Source: CAZDAW01 sp964503685 (lineage in GTDB: Bacteria > Chloroflexota > Anaerolineae > Anaerolineales > Anaerolineaceae). Taken from it: a DNA stretch of 38,445 nt. The position numbers were made by a program, and so were the translations under genes. Where the stretch lies: assembly GCA_964503685.1 (NCBI GenBank), contig CAZDAW010000025.1, forward strand, positions 1-38,445, read 5' to 3'. Numbering within the stretch: the first letter of the stretch is position 1; every line of letters starts with the position of its first letter. This document shows positions 1-6,352 of the stretch, piece by piece. Below the pieces are notes generated by a model. That model was not told the DNA's origin and did no database searches. It saw only the letters and a program-made list of their open reading frames with translations.

Positions 1-62
1 TGATTTCATAATCAGGCAAGCTCAACGCACCAACCCGTCTTATCAGCCAGATGCCTAACTAT

Positions 63-71
63 TGTTATAAT
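63..71 (+). promoter_or_regulatory. Putative extended -10 promoter of the ybaK-like gene
   Basis: TG-T-TATAAT lies 73 bases upstream of the ATG at 145 and matches an extended -10 element exactly. No good -35 hexamer is seen at the usual spacing. Confidence 0.4.
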
Positions 72-144
72 AAGAGCAACTCTTATCCGCGTCTATCCGC
101 CTCCATCTGCGGTTAACCTATTTACCCTATCCAGGAACAAACCT

Positions 145-624
145 ATGCCAACCAACAACGTCACCCGTCTGCTCGACTCCCGTAAAATCGCCTACCAGGC
201 CTTCGAACTGCCCGCCGAAAAGCTGGGCGCGCTCGAATCTGCTCAACTGCTCGGCGTCTCGCCCGACATCGTATTCAAGACCATCGTCGTCCAGCGTGAA
301 AAACCGGGCAAACCCATCCTGGCCGTCATCGCCGGGCCGGACGAAGTGGACCTCAAAGCCCTGGCGCGCTTTCTGGGCGAGAAGAAAGTTCACCTGCCCA
401 CCGAGCGCGAAGCCGAACAGATCACCGGCCTGCAGGCCGGGGGCATATCGCCGCTCGCCCTGCTCAACCGCGGCTTCACCGTCGTCCTCGACAGCAAAGC
501 CAGAAACCACCCCCAGATTCACATCTCCGGTGGCCAGCGCGGCCTCAACATCCGCCTCGGCGTGGAAGACCTGATCAAGCTGGTCAACGCCAGGGTGGGA
601 GAGATCAGCGCGGAAACAATATGA
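145..624 (+). CDS. ybaK: YbaK/EbsC-family aminoacyl-tRNA deacylase
   Basis: A 159-residue single-domain protein of the YbaK/ProX editing family, which hydrolyses mischarged tRNA, typically Cys-tRNA(Pro), in trans to ProRS in the cytoplasm. Visible family marks are the conserved lysine in VFKTIVV (K45), the GGISP turn near residues 96-100, and the C-terminal stretch RNHPQIHISGGQRGL that closes the substrate pocket. Length is typical of YbaK. The ATG at 145 is preceded by AGGAA seven bases upstream. It stands alone: the next gene has its own promoter. Family assignment is firm. Substrate preference within the family (Cys-tRNA(Pro) against other mischarged species) cannot be read from sequence. 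Confidence 0.9.
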   Translation: MPTNNVTRLLDSRKIAYQAFELPAEKLGALESAQLLGVSPDIVFKTIVVQREKPGKPILAVIAGPDEVDLKALARFLGEKKVHLPTEREAEQITGLQAGGISPLALLNRGFTVVLDSKARNHPQIHISGGQRGLNIRLGVEDLIKLVNARVGEISAETI

Positions 625-691
625 GTCGATTCTAATATGTTATGCAATAAAAGATCATTTTTAATAACGCAAACACGAAATTTGAATTTGC

Positions 692-719
692 TTGACAAAT
701 AATCTTTCCAGTATATACT
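692..719 (+). promoter_or_regulatory. Sigma-70-type promoter of the toxin-antitoxin operon
   Basis: A consensus -35 TTGACA (692-697) and TATACT (714-719) are separated by 16 bases, about 35 bases upstream of the antitoxin ATG. An imperfect palindrome AAATTTGAATTT (678-689) lies directly before the -35 and could be the autoregulatory site; that part is inference. Confidence 0.65.
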
Positions 720-754
720 ACAATCAAATGTTCTAAAATTGGGAGTCGTGACAG

Positions 755-1471
755 ATGAGCTATAATTCGAATACTGGAAACGAGCTTCTTAAAAGCCTCA
801 CTACTCCAACTTATCCGATTTATCAAACCAGCCGTCTGGTAGGAATTTCCAGATGGACAGTCAAACGTTACCTCAGCGGCTACACCTACAGGTACGATGT
901 TAGCGGTAAGCCTCGTTGGGGTCAGCAGCCCCCCGTTGTGAATCCTGATGATGAATCGACCTATGCTTCTTTTCTGGACCTGGTAGACTTGTTGTATGTC
1001 AAGGAATTTTTAAGCAGGAATTTTTCTCTGCCCCATATCCGACAAGCTTTGGACGAAGCGAGAGAGTACCTGGGAACTCCTCACTTTGCCAGAAGCGTTT
1101 TTTATACAAGCGGTGATCAGATCATTCTCAGGCTACCTAAAGACGGTAGTCTGATCGCCTTGATGACCGGAGGACAATTAACTATTCAGGAAATTACAGA
1201 AAAACTAAGTGACCGCCTGGATTTCGAGAGTGTGACAGAATACGGTCTGGCTCAAAGGTGGTATCCGAATGGAAGGAATGGATCAATCGTTATCGACCCA
1301 CAGCTTTCTTTCGGTCGCCCCACTCTGGTAGACTGCAACGTAACAACGAGCAGTATCTATGATCTTTATTTGGGGGAAAAGGGAAACCCCAAACCGGTCA
1401 GTGAGTGGTTTGGTATTCCAGTCGCCCAAATTAAGACTGCGGTTCAATTCGAACTCAGTCTATGGGCGTAA
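755..1471 (+). CDS. VapB45-like antitoxin (HTH plus DUF433)
   Basis: A 238-residue protein with an N-terminal helix-turn-helix-like segment (about residues 20-45, YQTSRLVGISRWTVKRYL) and a C-terminal DUF433-type segment (about 175-235). The motif IVIDPQLSFGRPTLVDCNVTTSSI matches the usual DUF433 pattern of a conserved G-R-P followed by a strand and helix. It is followed with a 10-base overlap by a PIN-like protein. Size, order and overlap match the VapBC45 pair of Mycobacterium tuberculosis (Rv2018/Rv2019). The likely role is to neutralise the downstream nuclease and repress its own promoter. Start: ATG 755 with GGGAG nine bases upstream. The gene is visibly AT-richer than its neighbours, consistent with a mobile module. 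Confidence 0.75.
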   Translation: MSYNSNTGNELLKSLTTPTYPIYQTSRLVGISRWTVKRYLSGYTYRYDVSGKPRWGQQPPVVNPDDESTYASFLDLVDLLYVKEFLSRNFSLPHIRQALDEAREYLGTPHFARSVFYTSGDQIILRLPKDGSLIALMTGGQLTIQEITEKLSDRLDFESVTEYGLAQRWYPNGRNGSIVIDPQLSFGRPTLVDCNVTTSSIYDLYLGEKGNPKPVSEWFGIPVAQIKTAVQFELSLWA

Positions 1472-1863
1472 GATTCTTCGTTGATAATAACCTTGGTAAA
1501 AATCTAGTGGATGGACTCCGTCTGCTAGGCTATTCAAACATCGAACATTTACAGGAACATTTTACGCCTGACACAATCGATGAAGTGTGGCTTAAATACG
1601 TGGGCGAAAATAAACTGGTCCTGATTACGAAAGATAAAATGATTCGTAAAAATCCTAAAGAAAAAACCGCCCTAATAGAGCACAAAATTGTGGCATTCTA
1701 TCTGGGTGGCAGTAAGATGTCTATTCAAGAAATATCGAAGCAATTAATGACAGCCTGGAACAAAATGGAAGCATGCGCCGAGAGGCAACATAAGAAGGGA
1801 ATTGCCGGTGCTTTTATCGTCAGACCCGGAGGCGGGAAAATTGAAGAGATTCCACTAACATAG
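1462..1863 (+). CDS. VapC45-like PIN-domain toxin
   Basis: A 133-residue protein of the PIN-like (DUF5615/VapC45) type, predicted to be a metal-dependent RNase toxin. The N-terminal strand FFVDNNLG carries the first acidic residue (D8). Further acidic positions follow at D40/E41, and D58 lies in VLITKDKMI, the order expected of a PIN active site. The strand IVAFYLGG completes the fold core. It starts inside the antitoxin gene, ten bases before its stop, so translation is probably coupled. No other nuclease motif is present. The cleavage target is unknown; VapC toxins generally cut tRNA or rRNA. Family call is good, and toxicity is inferred. Confidence 0.75.
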   Translation: MGVRFFVDNNLGKNLVDGLRLLGYSNIEHLQEHFTPDTIDEVWLKYVGENKLVLITKDKMIRKNPKEKTALIEHKIVAFYLGGSKMSIQEISKQLMTAWNKMEACAERQHKKGIAGAFIVRPGGGKIEEIPLT

Positions 1864-1996
1864 AATGTGACTGTTAGCTACAAGTAAAATAGTGCGCTCA
1901 AATATGCACTTAAAGCTGAGCAGGCAATATAATCACATCATCCACCACATTATAAGTGGTAAATCAATAAGACAAAGGGAGATAATCAACAATGCA

Positions 1997-2017
1997 AACC
2001 GTTCGACGGTTCTTTTC
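1997..2017 (+). terminator. Weak hairpin with T-rich tail after the toxin gene
   Basis: AACCGT (1997-2002), loop TCG, ACGGTT (2006-2011), then CTTTTCTT. The 6-bp stem and imperfect T-tract make this only a possible terminator. The rest of 1864-2142 holds no credible gene. Confidence 0.3.
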
Positions 2018-2142
2018 TTGGTGATCAGGTATTTTCAAAAAAAGCAGGATTAGTACTGATACGGCTATACGCAATTTATATATTAAACATCAATTCTCAT
2101 GCGAATGCTTCACCCCCCGCGTGTTTCACAATAACCTTCCCG

Positions 2143-3606
2143 CTACCCCTTGATCACCACCACCGGGCGCAAGCGCGCCACCTTGCGGGCGATTCCCGCC
2201 CCAACGACCACGGCGATCACCTCATCTACGTCCTTGTAAGCTTCGGGAGCTTCTTCAGCCAGGCCGGGCAGCGACCCCGCCCGGATGTGAATACCGCGCC
2301 CTTCGAGCTGATTGCGCAACTGCTCGCCGCGCACTTCCTTCTTCGCCGCGTGGCGGCTCATCACCCGCCCCGCCCCGTGGCAGGTCGAACCGAACGTCGC
2401 TTCCATGTTCTCCTTCGTCCCCACCAGCACCCACGAGCTGGCACCCATACTCCCCGGCACCAGCACCGGCTGGCCAATAGGGCGATATTCCGGCGGCAGC
2501 GCCGCCGAACCCGGCCCGAAGGCGCGCGTCGCCCCCTTGCGGTGAACGCATACCTTCATCTCTTTGCCGCCCACCCGGTGCGTTTCGATTTTGCCCATGT
2601 TGTGCGAAATATCATAAACCTGGCGCAAATGCCAGTTCTTCAAGCGCCCGGCGAAGACCGTCTCAAAAGCCCGGCGCAGGTTGTGGGCCAATACCTGGCG
2701 GTTGGCAAAGGCATAATTGGCCGCCGCGCACATCGCCGCGAAATAATCACGGCCCTCCGGCGATTCCAGCGGAGCGCAAACCAGCTCTCGATCGGGCAAT
2801 TGAATGTTATAGCGCCGCACCGCCGACTGGAAGGACTGCACATAATCGGTGCAAATCTGGTGGCCGAAGCCGCGCGAGCCGCAGTGAATCTGCGCCGCCA
2901 GGCAGCCCTCGATCAGCCCCATCGCCTGGGCCGCTTCGGGCAAAAACACCTGCTCCACCACGTCCACCTCGATGAAATGGTTGCCCGCCCCCAGCGTCCC
3001 CAGTTGGGCGCTGCCGCGCTCCTTGGCCCGCCTGCTCACCTTTTGCGGGTCGGCGGCCTCCAGGCAGCCGTTCTCTTCGGTTCGCGACAGATCGCCCTCG
3101 TCAGCCATGCCCTGCTTCAACACCCACCCCGCCCCCTTGCGGCAAACCTTGTCCAGTTCAGAGTCGCTCAAGCGCAGCCCGCCTTTCACACCCACCCCGC
3201 TGGGACAGTGCTGGTCAATGGCCGTCGCCAGGCGGTCCAGATCCTCTGCCGCCGCTTCGGCCTCGATGCTCGACGAGAGCAGCCTCACCCCGCAATTGAT
3301 GTCGTAACCGATCCCACCCGGCGAAATAACCCCATCCGGGTAGCGCGCCGCCGCCACCCCGCCGATCGGAAAGCCGTAACCCTGATGCACGTCGGGCATC
3401 ACGGCCACCTTGCCCACCAGTCCGGGCAGCGTGGCGGCGTTGATTGCCTGTTCGATGGATTTGTCCTCCAGCGCCGCCTCGAGCAGCTTGCGCGTGGCAA
3501 ACACGTGCACCGGAACCCCCATATCCGCCCGGAACGAAGCGGGAATCACCCACTCATATTCCGAGACCGGCTGGAAAGATTTCAGGCTGACCATCTTCAT
3601 CTCCAT
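2143..3606 (-). CDS. rtcB: RNA-splicing ligase RtcB
   Basis: A 487-residue GTP/Mn-dependent RNA ligase that joins 2',3'-cyclic phosphate (or 3'-phosphate) and 5'-OH RNA ends. The RtcB fingerprints are present in order: MPDVHQGYGFPIGG (70-83), GGIGYDINCGVRL with metal ligands D102 and C105, GTLGAGNHFIEV, IHCGSRGFGHQ, ISHNMGK, HRKGATRAF, GSMGASSWVL and the guanylylation-site region STCHGAGRVMSR, whose His becomes GMP-linked in the family. The gene lies 9 bases after archease, its activating partner, so the two form an RNA repair operon. ATG 3606 follows AGGAT; M3 and M5 are alternative starts. No RtcA or RtcR regulator is nearby. Confidence 0.95.
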   Translation of the reverse strand: MEMKMVSLKSFQPVSEYEWVIPASFRADMGVPVHVFATRKLLEAALEDKSIEQAINAATLPGLVGKVAVMPDVHQGYGFPIGGVAAARYPDGVISPGGIGYDINCGVRLLSSSIEAEAAAEDLDRLATAIDQHCPSGVGVKGGLRLSDSELDKVCRKGAGWVLKQGMADEGDLSRTEENGCLEAADPQKVSRRAKERGSAQLGTLGAGNHFIEVDVVEQVFLPEAAQAMGLIEGCLAAQIHCGSRGFGHQICTDYVQSFQSAVRRYNIQLPDRELVCAPLESPEGRDYFAAMCAAANYAFANRQVLAHNLRRAFETVFAGRLKNWHLRQVYDISHNMGKIETHRVGGKEMKVCVHRKGATRAFGPGSAALPPEYRPIGQPVLVPGSMGASSWVLVGTKENMEATFGSTCHGAGRVMSRHAAKKEVRGEQLRNQLEGRGIHIRAGSLPGLAEEAPEAYKDVDEVIAVVVGAGIARKVARLRPVVVIKG

Positions 3607-3615
3607 TCATGTATC

Positions 3616-4035
3616 CTACGCATCAAACACTACGGTCGCCTCAAATCGCCCCCCTTTTTGAGTAATCGCCAGATCATTGAAAGTGACCGCCTTGATTTCC
3701 TTCACCGGACAGAGAGACTTCGCCCCTTCCAGCGTTGCCATCAATTGTTTACCCGCGCTGATCTCAACCGCCAGATGATCGTATGCAACACCTTCGTCTT
3801 CATAATGATAAAGCAATTCACTTAAAAATGAAACCAGCAGGCTTTCGGCGTCGCCAGCTTCAAGCCGAATCTCTCGCTGGCGGCGCGACTCGCCGCCGGG
3901 TTGAACGCCCATCAGGGCGTACATTCCTCCGGCTGCCTGCTCAAAAAGCGTTTCGAGCGACGGCGCCCACACGTGCAGCGCCAGGTCTGCGGTATGCGCT
4001 ATTTCCTGATAACCACATTTTCTGTTCTCTTGCAT
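3616..4035 (-). CDS. Archease, RtcB cofactor
   Basis: A 139-residue archease, the chaperone that speeds guanylylation of RtcB and makes it multiple-turnover. The N-terminal motif YQEIAHTADLALHVWA carries the archease H-T-A-D metal-binding signature, and the C-terminal half (VKAVTFNDL-like strand with a KAVTF core) is also characteristic. A longer reading frame runs upstream to 4227, but it would overlap the divergent FHA gene and its extra 64 residues resemble no archease. I therefore place the start at the ATG at 4035. It is transcribed first, with rtcB 9 bases downstream. There is no clear Shine-Dalgarno site; the -10 lies so close that the leader would be only about seven bases. Confidence 0.9.
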   Translation of the reverse strand: MQENRKCGYQEIAHTADLALHVWAPSLETLFEQAAGGMYALMGVQPGGESRRQREIRLEAGDAESLLVSFLSELLYHYEDEGVAYDHLAVEISAGKQLMATLEGAKSLCPVKEIKAVTFNDLAITQKGGRFEATVVFDA

Positions 4036-4044
4036 GTCTTTGAG

Positions 4045-4054
4045 TATAATTATA
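4045..4054. promoter_or_regulatory. Palindromic shared -10 between archease-rtcB and the FHA cluster
   Basis: TATAATTATA is a perfect palindrome, so both strands read TATAAT. On the plus strand the hexamer 4045-4050 ends seven bases before the FHA ATG (4058), placing the transcript start at the ATG itself. On the minus strand the hexamer ends about 13 bases before the archease ATG (4035). No convincing -35 is seen on either side. Confidence 0.5.
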
Positions 4055-4057
4055 CCT

Positions 4058-4879
4058 ATGAACGCATCTCTAGATCTGATCGAATCGCGGCTCCAGGCGT
4101 GGATCGAAGTCAGCCTGCTCTCTCTCCTCCCCTGGGATTCAACCCGGGGTAACCTGGCAAAACTGTTCATCGAAGCCATCGAAAGCGCTTTTTCCCGGCA
4201 GGGGTTTGAAGAAAACCTCGCCCCCAATGTTTACATCATCGCCATACCAGCCCAGCAATTCCCCGACTGGCTGGCCAATCCTGACCTGCCTGCCAAACTG
4301 GCCGAATTCATCTACCAGACCGGCAGCGAGGCAGGGCTTGTTTTCGCCGATCGCCCCATCGTCCGTCTGGTATGCGATCAGGAACTGATGCCTGGGCAGT
4401 TGAAGGTGGAAGCGAAAATCGTCAATGACCCGCTCTCCGAAACCAGCGTCTTGCAGCCTGTTTCGCCTGCGCCCTGCCCGCCGCCTGAAAGCCCCCTCAA
4501 CGCTTATCTCATCGTCAATGGCGACAAGACATTTCCGCTCAACCTGCCCGTCGTCAATATCGGGCGGCGGATGGACAATCAATTGCCCATCGACGACCCG
4601 CGCGTTTCTCGGCTGCACGCTCAACTGCGCGAAATCCGCGGCGAGCACACCATCTTCGACCTGGGTTCCACCGGCGGCACTTTCGTGAACGGCGAACGCG
4701 TCACTCAGCATATCCTCAAACCCGGCGATGTCATCTCTCTCGCTGGTTTTCCCCTCGTTTATGGGCGCGATAATCCCCAGCCGCCCAAATCCGAATTCAC
4801 CCCTGTCATTCAACCGGTTTCACCCGAAGAGAACACCCTGCGTCCCGCTGAAACCGATCATTCCCATAAAAACCCATGA
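4058..4879 (+). CDS. FhaA-like protein (DUF3662 plus FHA domain)
   Basis: A 273-residue protein. The N-terminal domain (about 1-120) matches the N-terminal domain of mycobacterial FhaA: an opening helix DLIESRL, then LAPNVYIIAI, which parallels FhaA's LAPNEYIITL. A linker rich in proline (about 130-150) leads to a C-terminal FHA domain (about 155-240) with the phosphothreonine-binding signature IGRR-(x)13-SRLHA and GSTGGTFVNG. The likely role is a cytoplasmic phospho-dependent adaptor in peptidoglycan synthesis. An upstream ATG at 4034 would overlap the archease start, so 4058 is preferred because FhaA homology starts there. The stop overlaps the start of the next FHA gene by four bases (ATGA). 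Confidence 0.8.
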   Translation: MNASLDLIESRLQAWIEVSLLSLLPWDSTRGNLAKLFIEAIESAFSRQGFEENLAPNVYIIAIPAQQFPDWLANPDLPAKLAEFIYQTGSEAGLVFADRPIVRLVCDQELMPGQLKVEAKIVNDPLSETSVLQPVSPAPCPPPESPLNAYLIVNGDKTFPLNLPVVNIGRRMDNQLPIDDPRVSRLHAQLREIRGEHTIFDLGSTGGTFVNGERVTQHILKPGDVISLAGFPLVYGRDNPQPPKSEFTPVIQPVSPEENTLRPAETDHSHKNP

Positions 4880-5331
4880 CCGGAATCATTGCCCTCATCT
4901 TCCGCATTGTCCTGGCCGGCGCGCTCTATGCCTTTTTAGGTTGGGCGCTATATACCCTCTGGAGCGACCTGCGCCGCCAAACAAGCCATCCGTCCATCCA
5001 AAAAGTACCGACGATGATAATCACCGTCGGTGAAGGCGACGCGCAGACAACAACCGAATTCTCGATACCGGAGATCATGATCGGACGCGACCCAACCTGT
5101 GATTTAGTTCTTCGGGAAGAGATCGTTTCTTCGCGCCACGCCAGATTATCCTACCACCATAATCAGTGGTGGATTGAAGATCTGCAATCCACCAACGGCA
5201 CCTATCTCAATGACGAGCGCCTCTACACCGCCACGGTCGTCGTTTCGGGCGATGAAATTGTTTGCGGCCAGGCGCGGCTGATGCTCGCCATTCAACCTTC
5301 TTTTTCTGAATTCACCAAAGAAAACCCATAA
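4876..5331 (+). CDS. FhaB/FipA-like membrane-anchored FHA protein
   Basis: A 151-residue protein with one N-terminal transmembrane helix (about residues 3-27) and a C-terminal FHA domain (about 55-135). The FHA signature is intact: IGRDPTCDLVL, SSRHARL and STNGTYLND, including the Arg, Ser, His and Asn used in phosphothreonine binding. The size, membrane helix and single FHA domain match FhaB (FipA) of actinobacteria, which lies directly after fhaA and upstream of rodA-pbpA. Here it is translationally coupled to the FhaA-like gene. It probably docks a phosphorylated partner at the membrane. No Ser/Thr kinase is encoded in this window. Confidence 0.8.
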   Translation: MTGIIALIFRIVLAGALYAFLGWALYTLWSDLRRQTSHPSIQKVPTMIITVGEGDAQTTTEFSIPEIMIGRDPTCDLVLREEIVSSRHARLSYHHNQWWIEDLQSTNGTYLNDERLYTATVVVSGDEIVCGQARLMLAIQPSFSEFTKENP

Positions 5332-5438
5332 TCGTATGTGATAGCCTGAAAATTTCCGGGGGCAGATTTGTTCTGTTGACCAGAGTCAGACAGCGACGGA
5401 CTCGCCCCCCCTGACCAACTGGCAAATTCATTCATCCT

Positions 5439-5447
5439 GTGCTATCA
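5439..5447 (+). promoter_or_regulatory. Putative extended -10 upstream of the MTA phosphorylase gene
   Basis: TG-C-TATCAT sits about 33 bases upstream of the ATG at 5480. The 148-base gap after the FHA pair and this element suggest a secondary promoter for the phosphorylase and RodA-PBP genes. The -35 region (TGGCAA) is weak. Confidence 0.4.
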
Positions 5448-5479
5448 TAATTTTCAGCATCCAGCAGGAGGAGAACATC

Positions 5480-6352
5480 ATGCAAGAACAACCAAAAATT
5501 GGCATCATCGGCGGTTCCGGACTCTATACAATGTCCGGCCTGACTGAAATCCAGGAACACGATCTGGATACACCTTTTGGCAAACCCAGCGCCCCGATCG
5601 TCGTCGGCGTGCTGGAGGGAAAACGGGTCGCCTTCCTCGCCCGTCACGGCATCGGCCATCACATTTCGCCCAGCGAAGTCAATTACCGGGCAAACATCTA
5701 CGGATTAAAAATGCTGGGCGTCGAAAAGGTCATCAGCATCAGCGCCTGCGGCTCTCTGCGTGAAGATTACGCCCCTGGCCATATTGTCATTCCCGACAAT
5801 TTGTTCGATTTCACCCGCGGGACGCGTTTGCGAACCTTCTTCGGCGATGGTCTGGTGGCTCACATTGGTTCGGCAGACCCATTCTGCGCCGGCCTGTCTG
5901 ACCAGCTTTACGATGCAGTAACAGCCGCCGGCGCCCCCGTCCATCGCGGCGGCACATTCATCACCATCGAAGGCCCGCGTTTCTCCACCAAAGCCGAATC
6001 TAACACCTTCCGCAGTTGGGGCATGGCGATCATCGGCATGACCGCTTCTCCTGAAGCCTTTCTGGCCCGCGAAGCTGAATTATGCTACGCCGTCATGGCC
6101 CACGTCACCGATTACGACGTATGGCACGTCAACGAAGCGCCCGTCACAGTGGATATGGTCATCAGCACCCTCAATAAAAATACCGAATACGCTCAGGCGG
6201 CTATCCGCAATCTGCTTAAAAACTTCAAAGCAGAACAGGCCTGTGAATGCCAGTCAGCCATGGCGACTGCCATCATCACCCAGCGCAGTCACATTCCACC
6301 CGAAACGCTCAAAAAATTGGACTTGCTGGTAAGTAAATATCTAAAATCGTGA
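5480..6352 (+). CDS. mtnP: S-methyl-5'-thioadenosine phosphorylase
   Basis: A 290-residue trimeric-type MTA phosphorylase that splits methylthioadenosine with phosphate into adenine and methylthioribose-1-phosphate, for methionine and purine salvage. Family marks are IGIIGGSGLY (8-16) for phosphate binding, FLARHGIGHHISPSEVNYRANI, SACGSLRED, and TIEGPRFSTKAES followed by IGMTASPEAFLAREA, the MTAP form of the purine-base loop. Start: ATG 5480 with a strong AGGAGGAG six bases upstream. Its stop overlaps the GTG start of the RodA-PBP gene by four bases, so the pair is coupled. This location inside a cell-wall locus is odd for a salvage enzyme. A nonmethylthio purine phosphorylase is the alternative. 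Confidence 0.88.
   Translation: MQEQPKIGIIGGSGLYTMSGLTEIQEHDLDTPFGKPSAPIVVGVLEGKRVAFLARHGIGHHISPSEVNYRANIYGLKMLGVEKVISISACGSLREDYAPGHIVIPDNLFDFTRGTRLRTFFGDGLVAHIGSADPFCAGLSDQLYDAVTAAGAPVHRGGTFITIEGPRFSTKAESNTFRSWGMAIIGMTASPEAFLAREAELCYAVMAHVTDYDVWHVNEAPVTVDMVISTLNKNTEYAQAAIRNLLKNFKAEQACECQSAMATAIITQRSHIPPETLKKLDLLVSKYLKS

Noticed and set aside
88..115. A dispersed-looking intergenic sequence before the ybaK-like gene
   Set aside because: Only a single copy is found in this window, so it cannot be called a repeat.
2287..3825. Long plus-strand open frame opposite rtcB
   Set aside because: It is antisense to the strongly conserved RtcB and archease genes, has Arg/His-rich composition and matches no protein family.
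4036..4227. N-terminal extension of archease
   Set aside because: The extra 64 residues do not resemble archease and overlap the FhaA-like gene; the ATG at 4035 fits the family.
4139..4813. Long minus-strand open frame opposite the FhaA-like gene
   Set aside because: A shadow of the real FHA gene; no recognisable motif and the plus strand carries conserved motifs.
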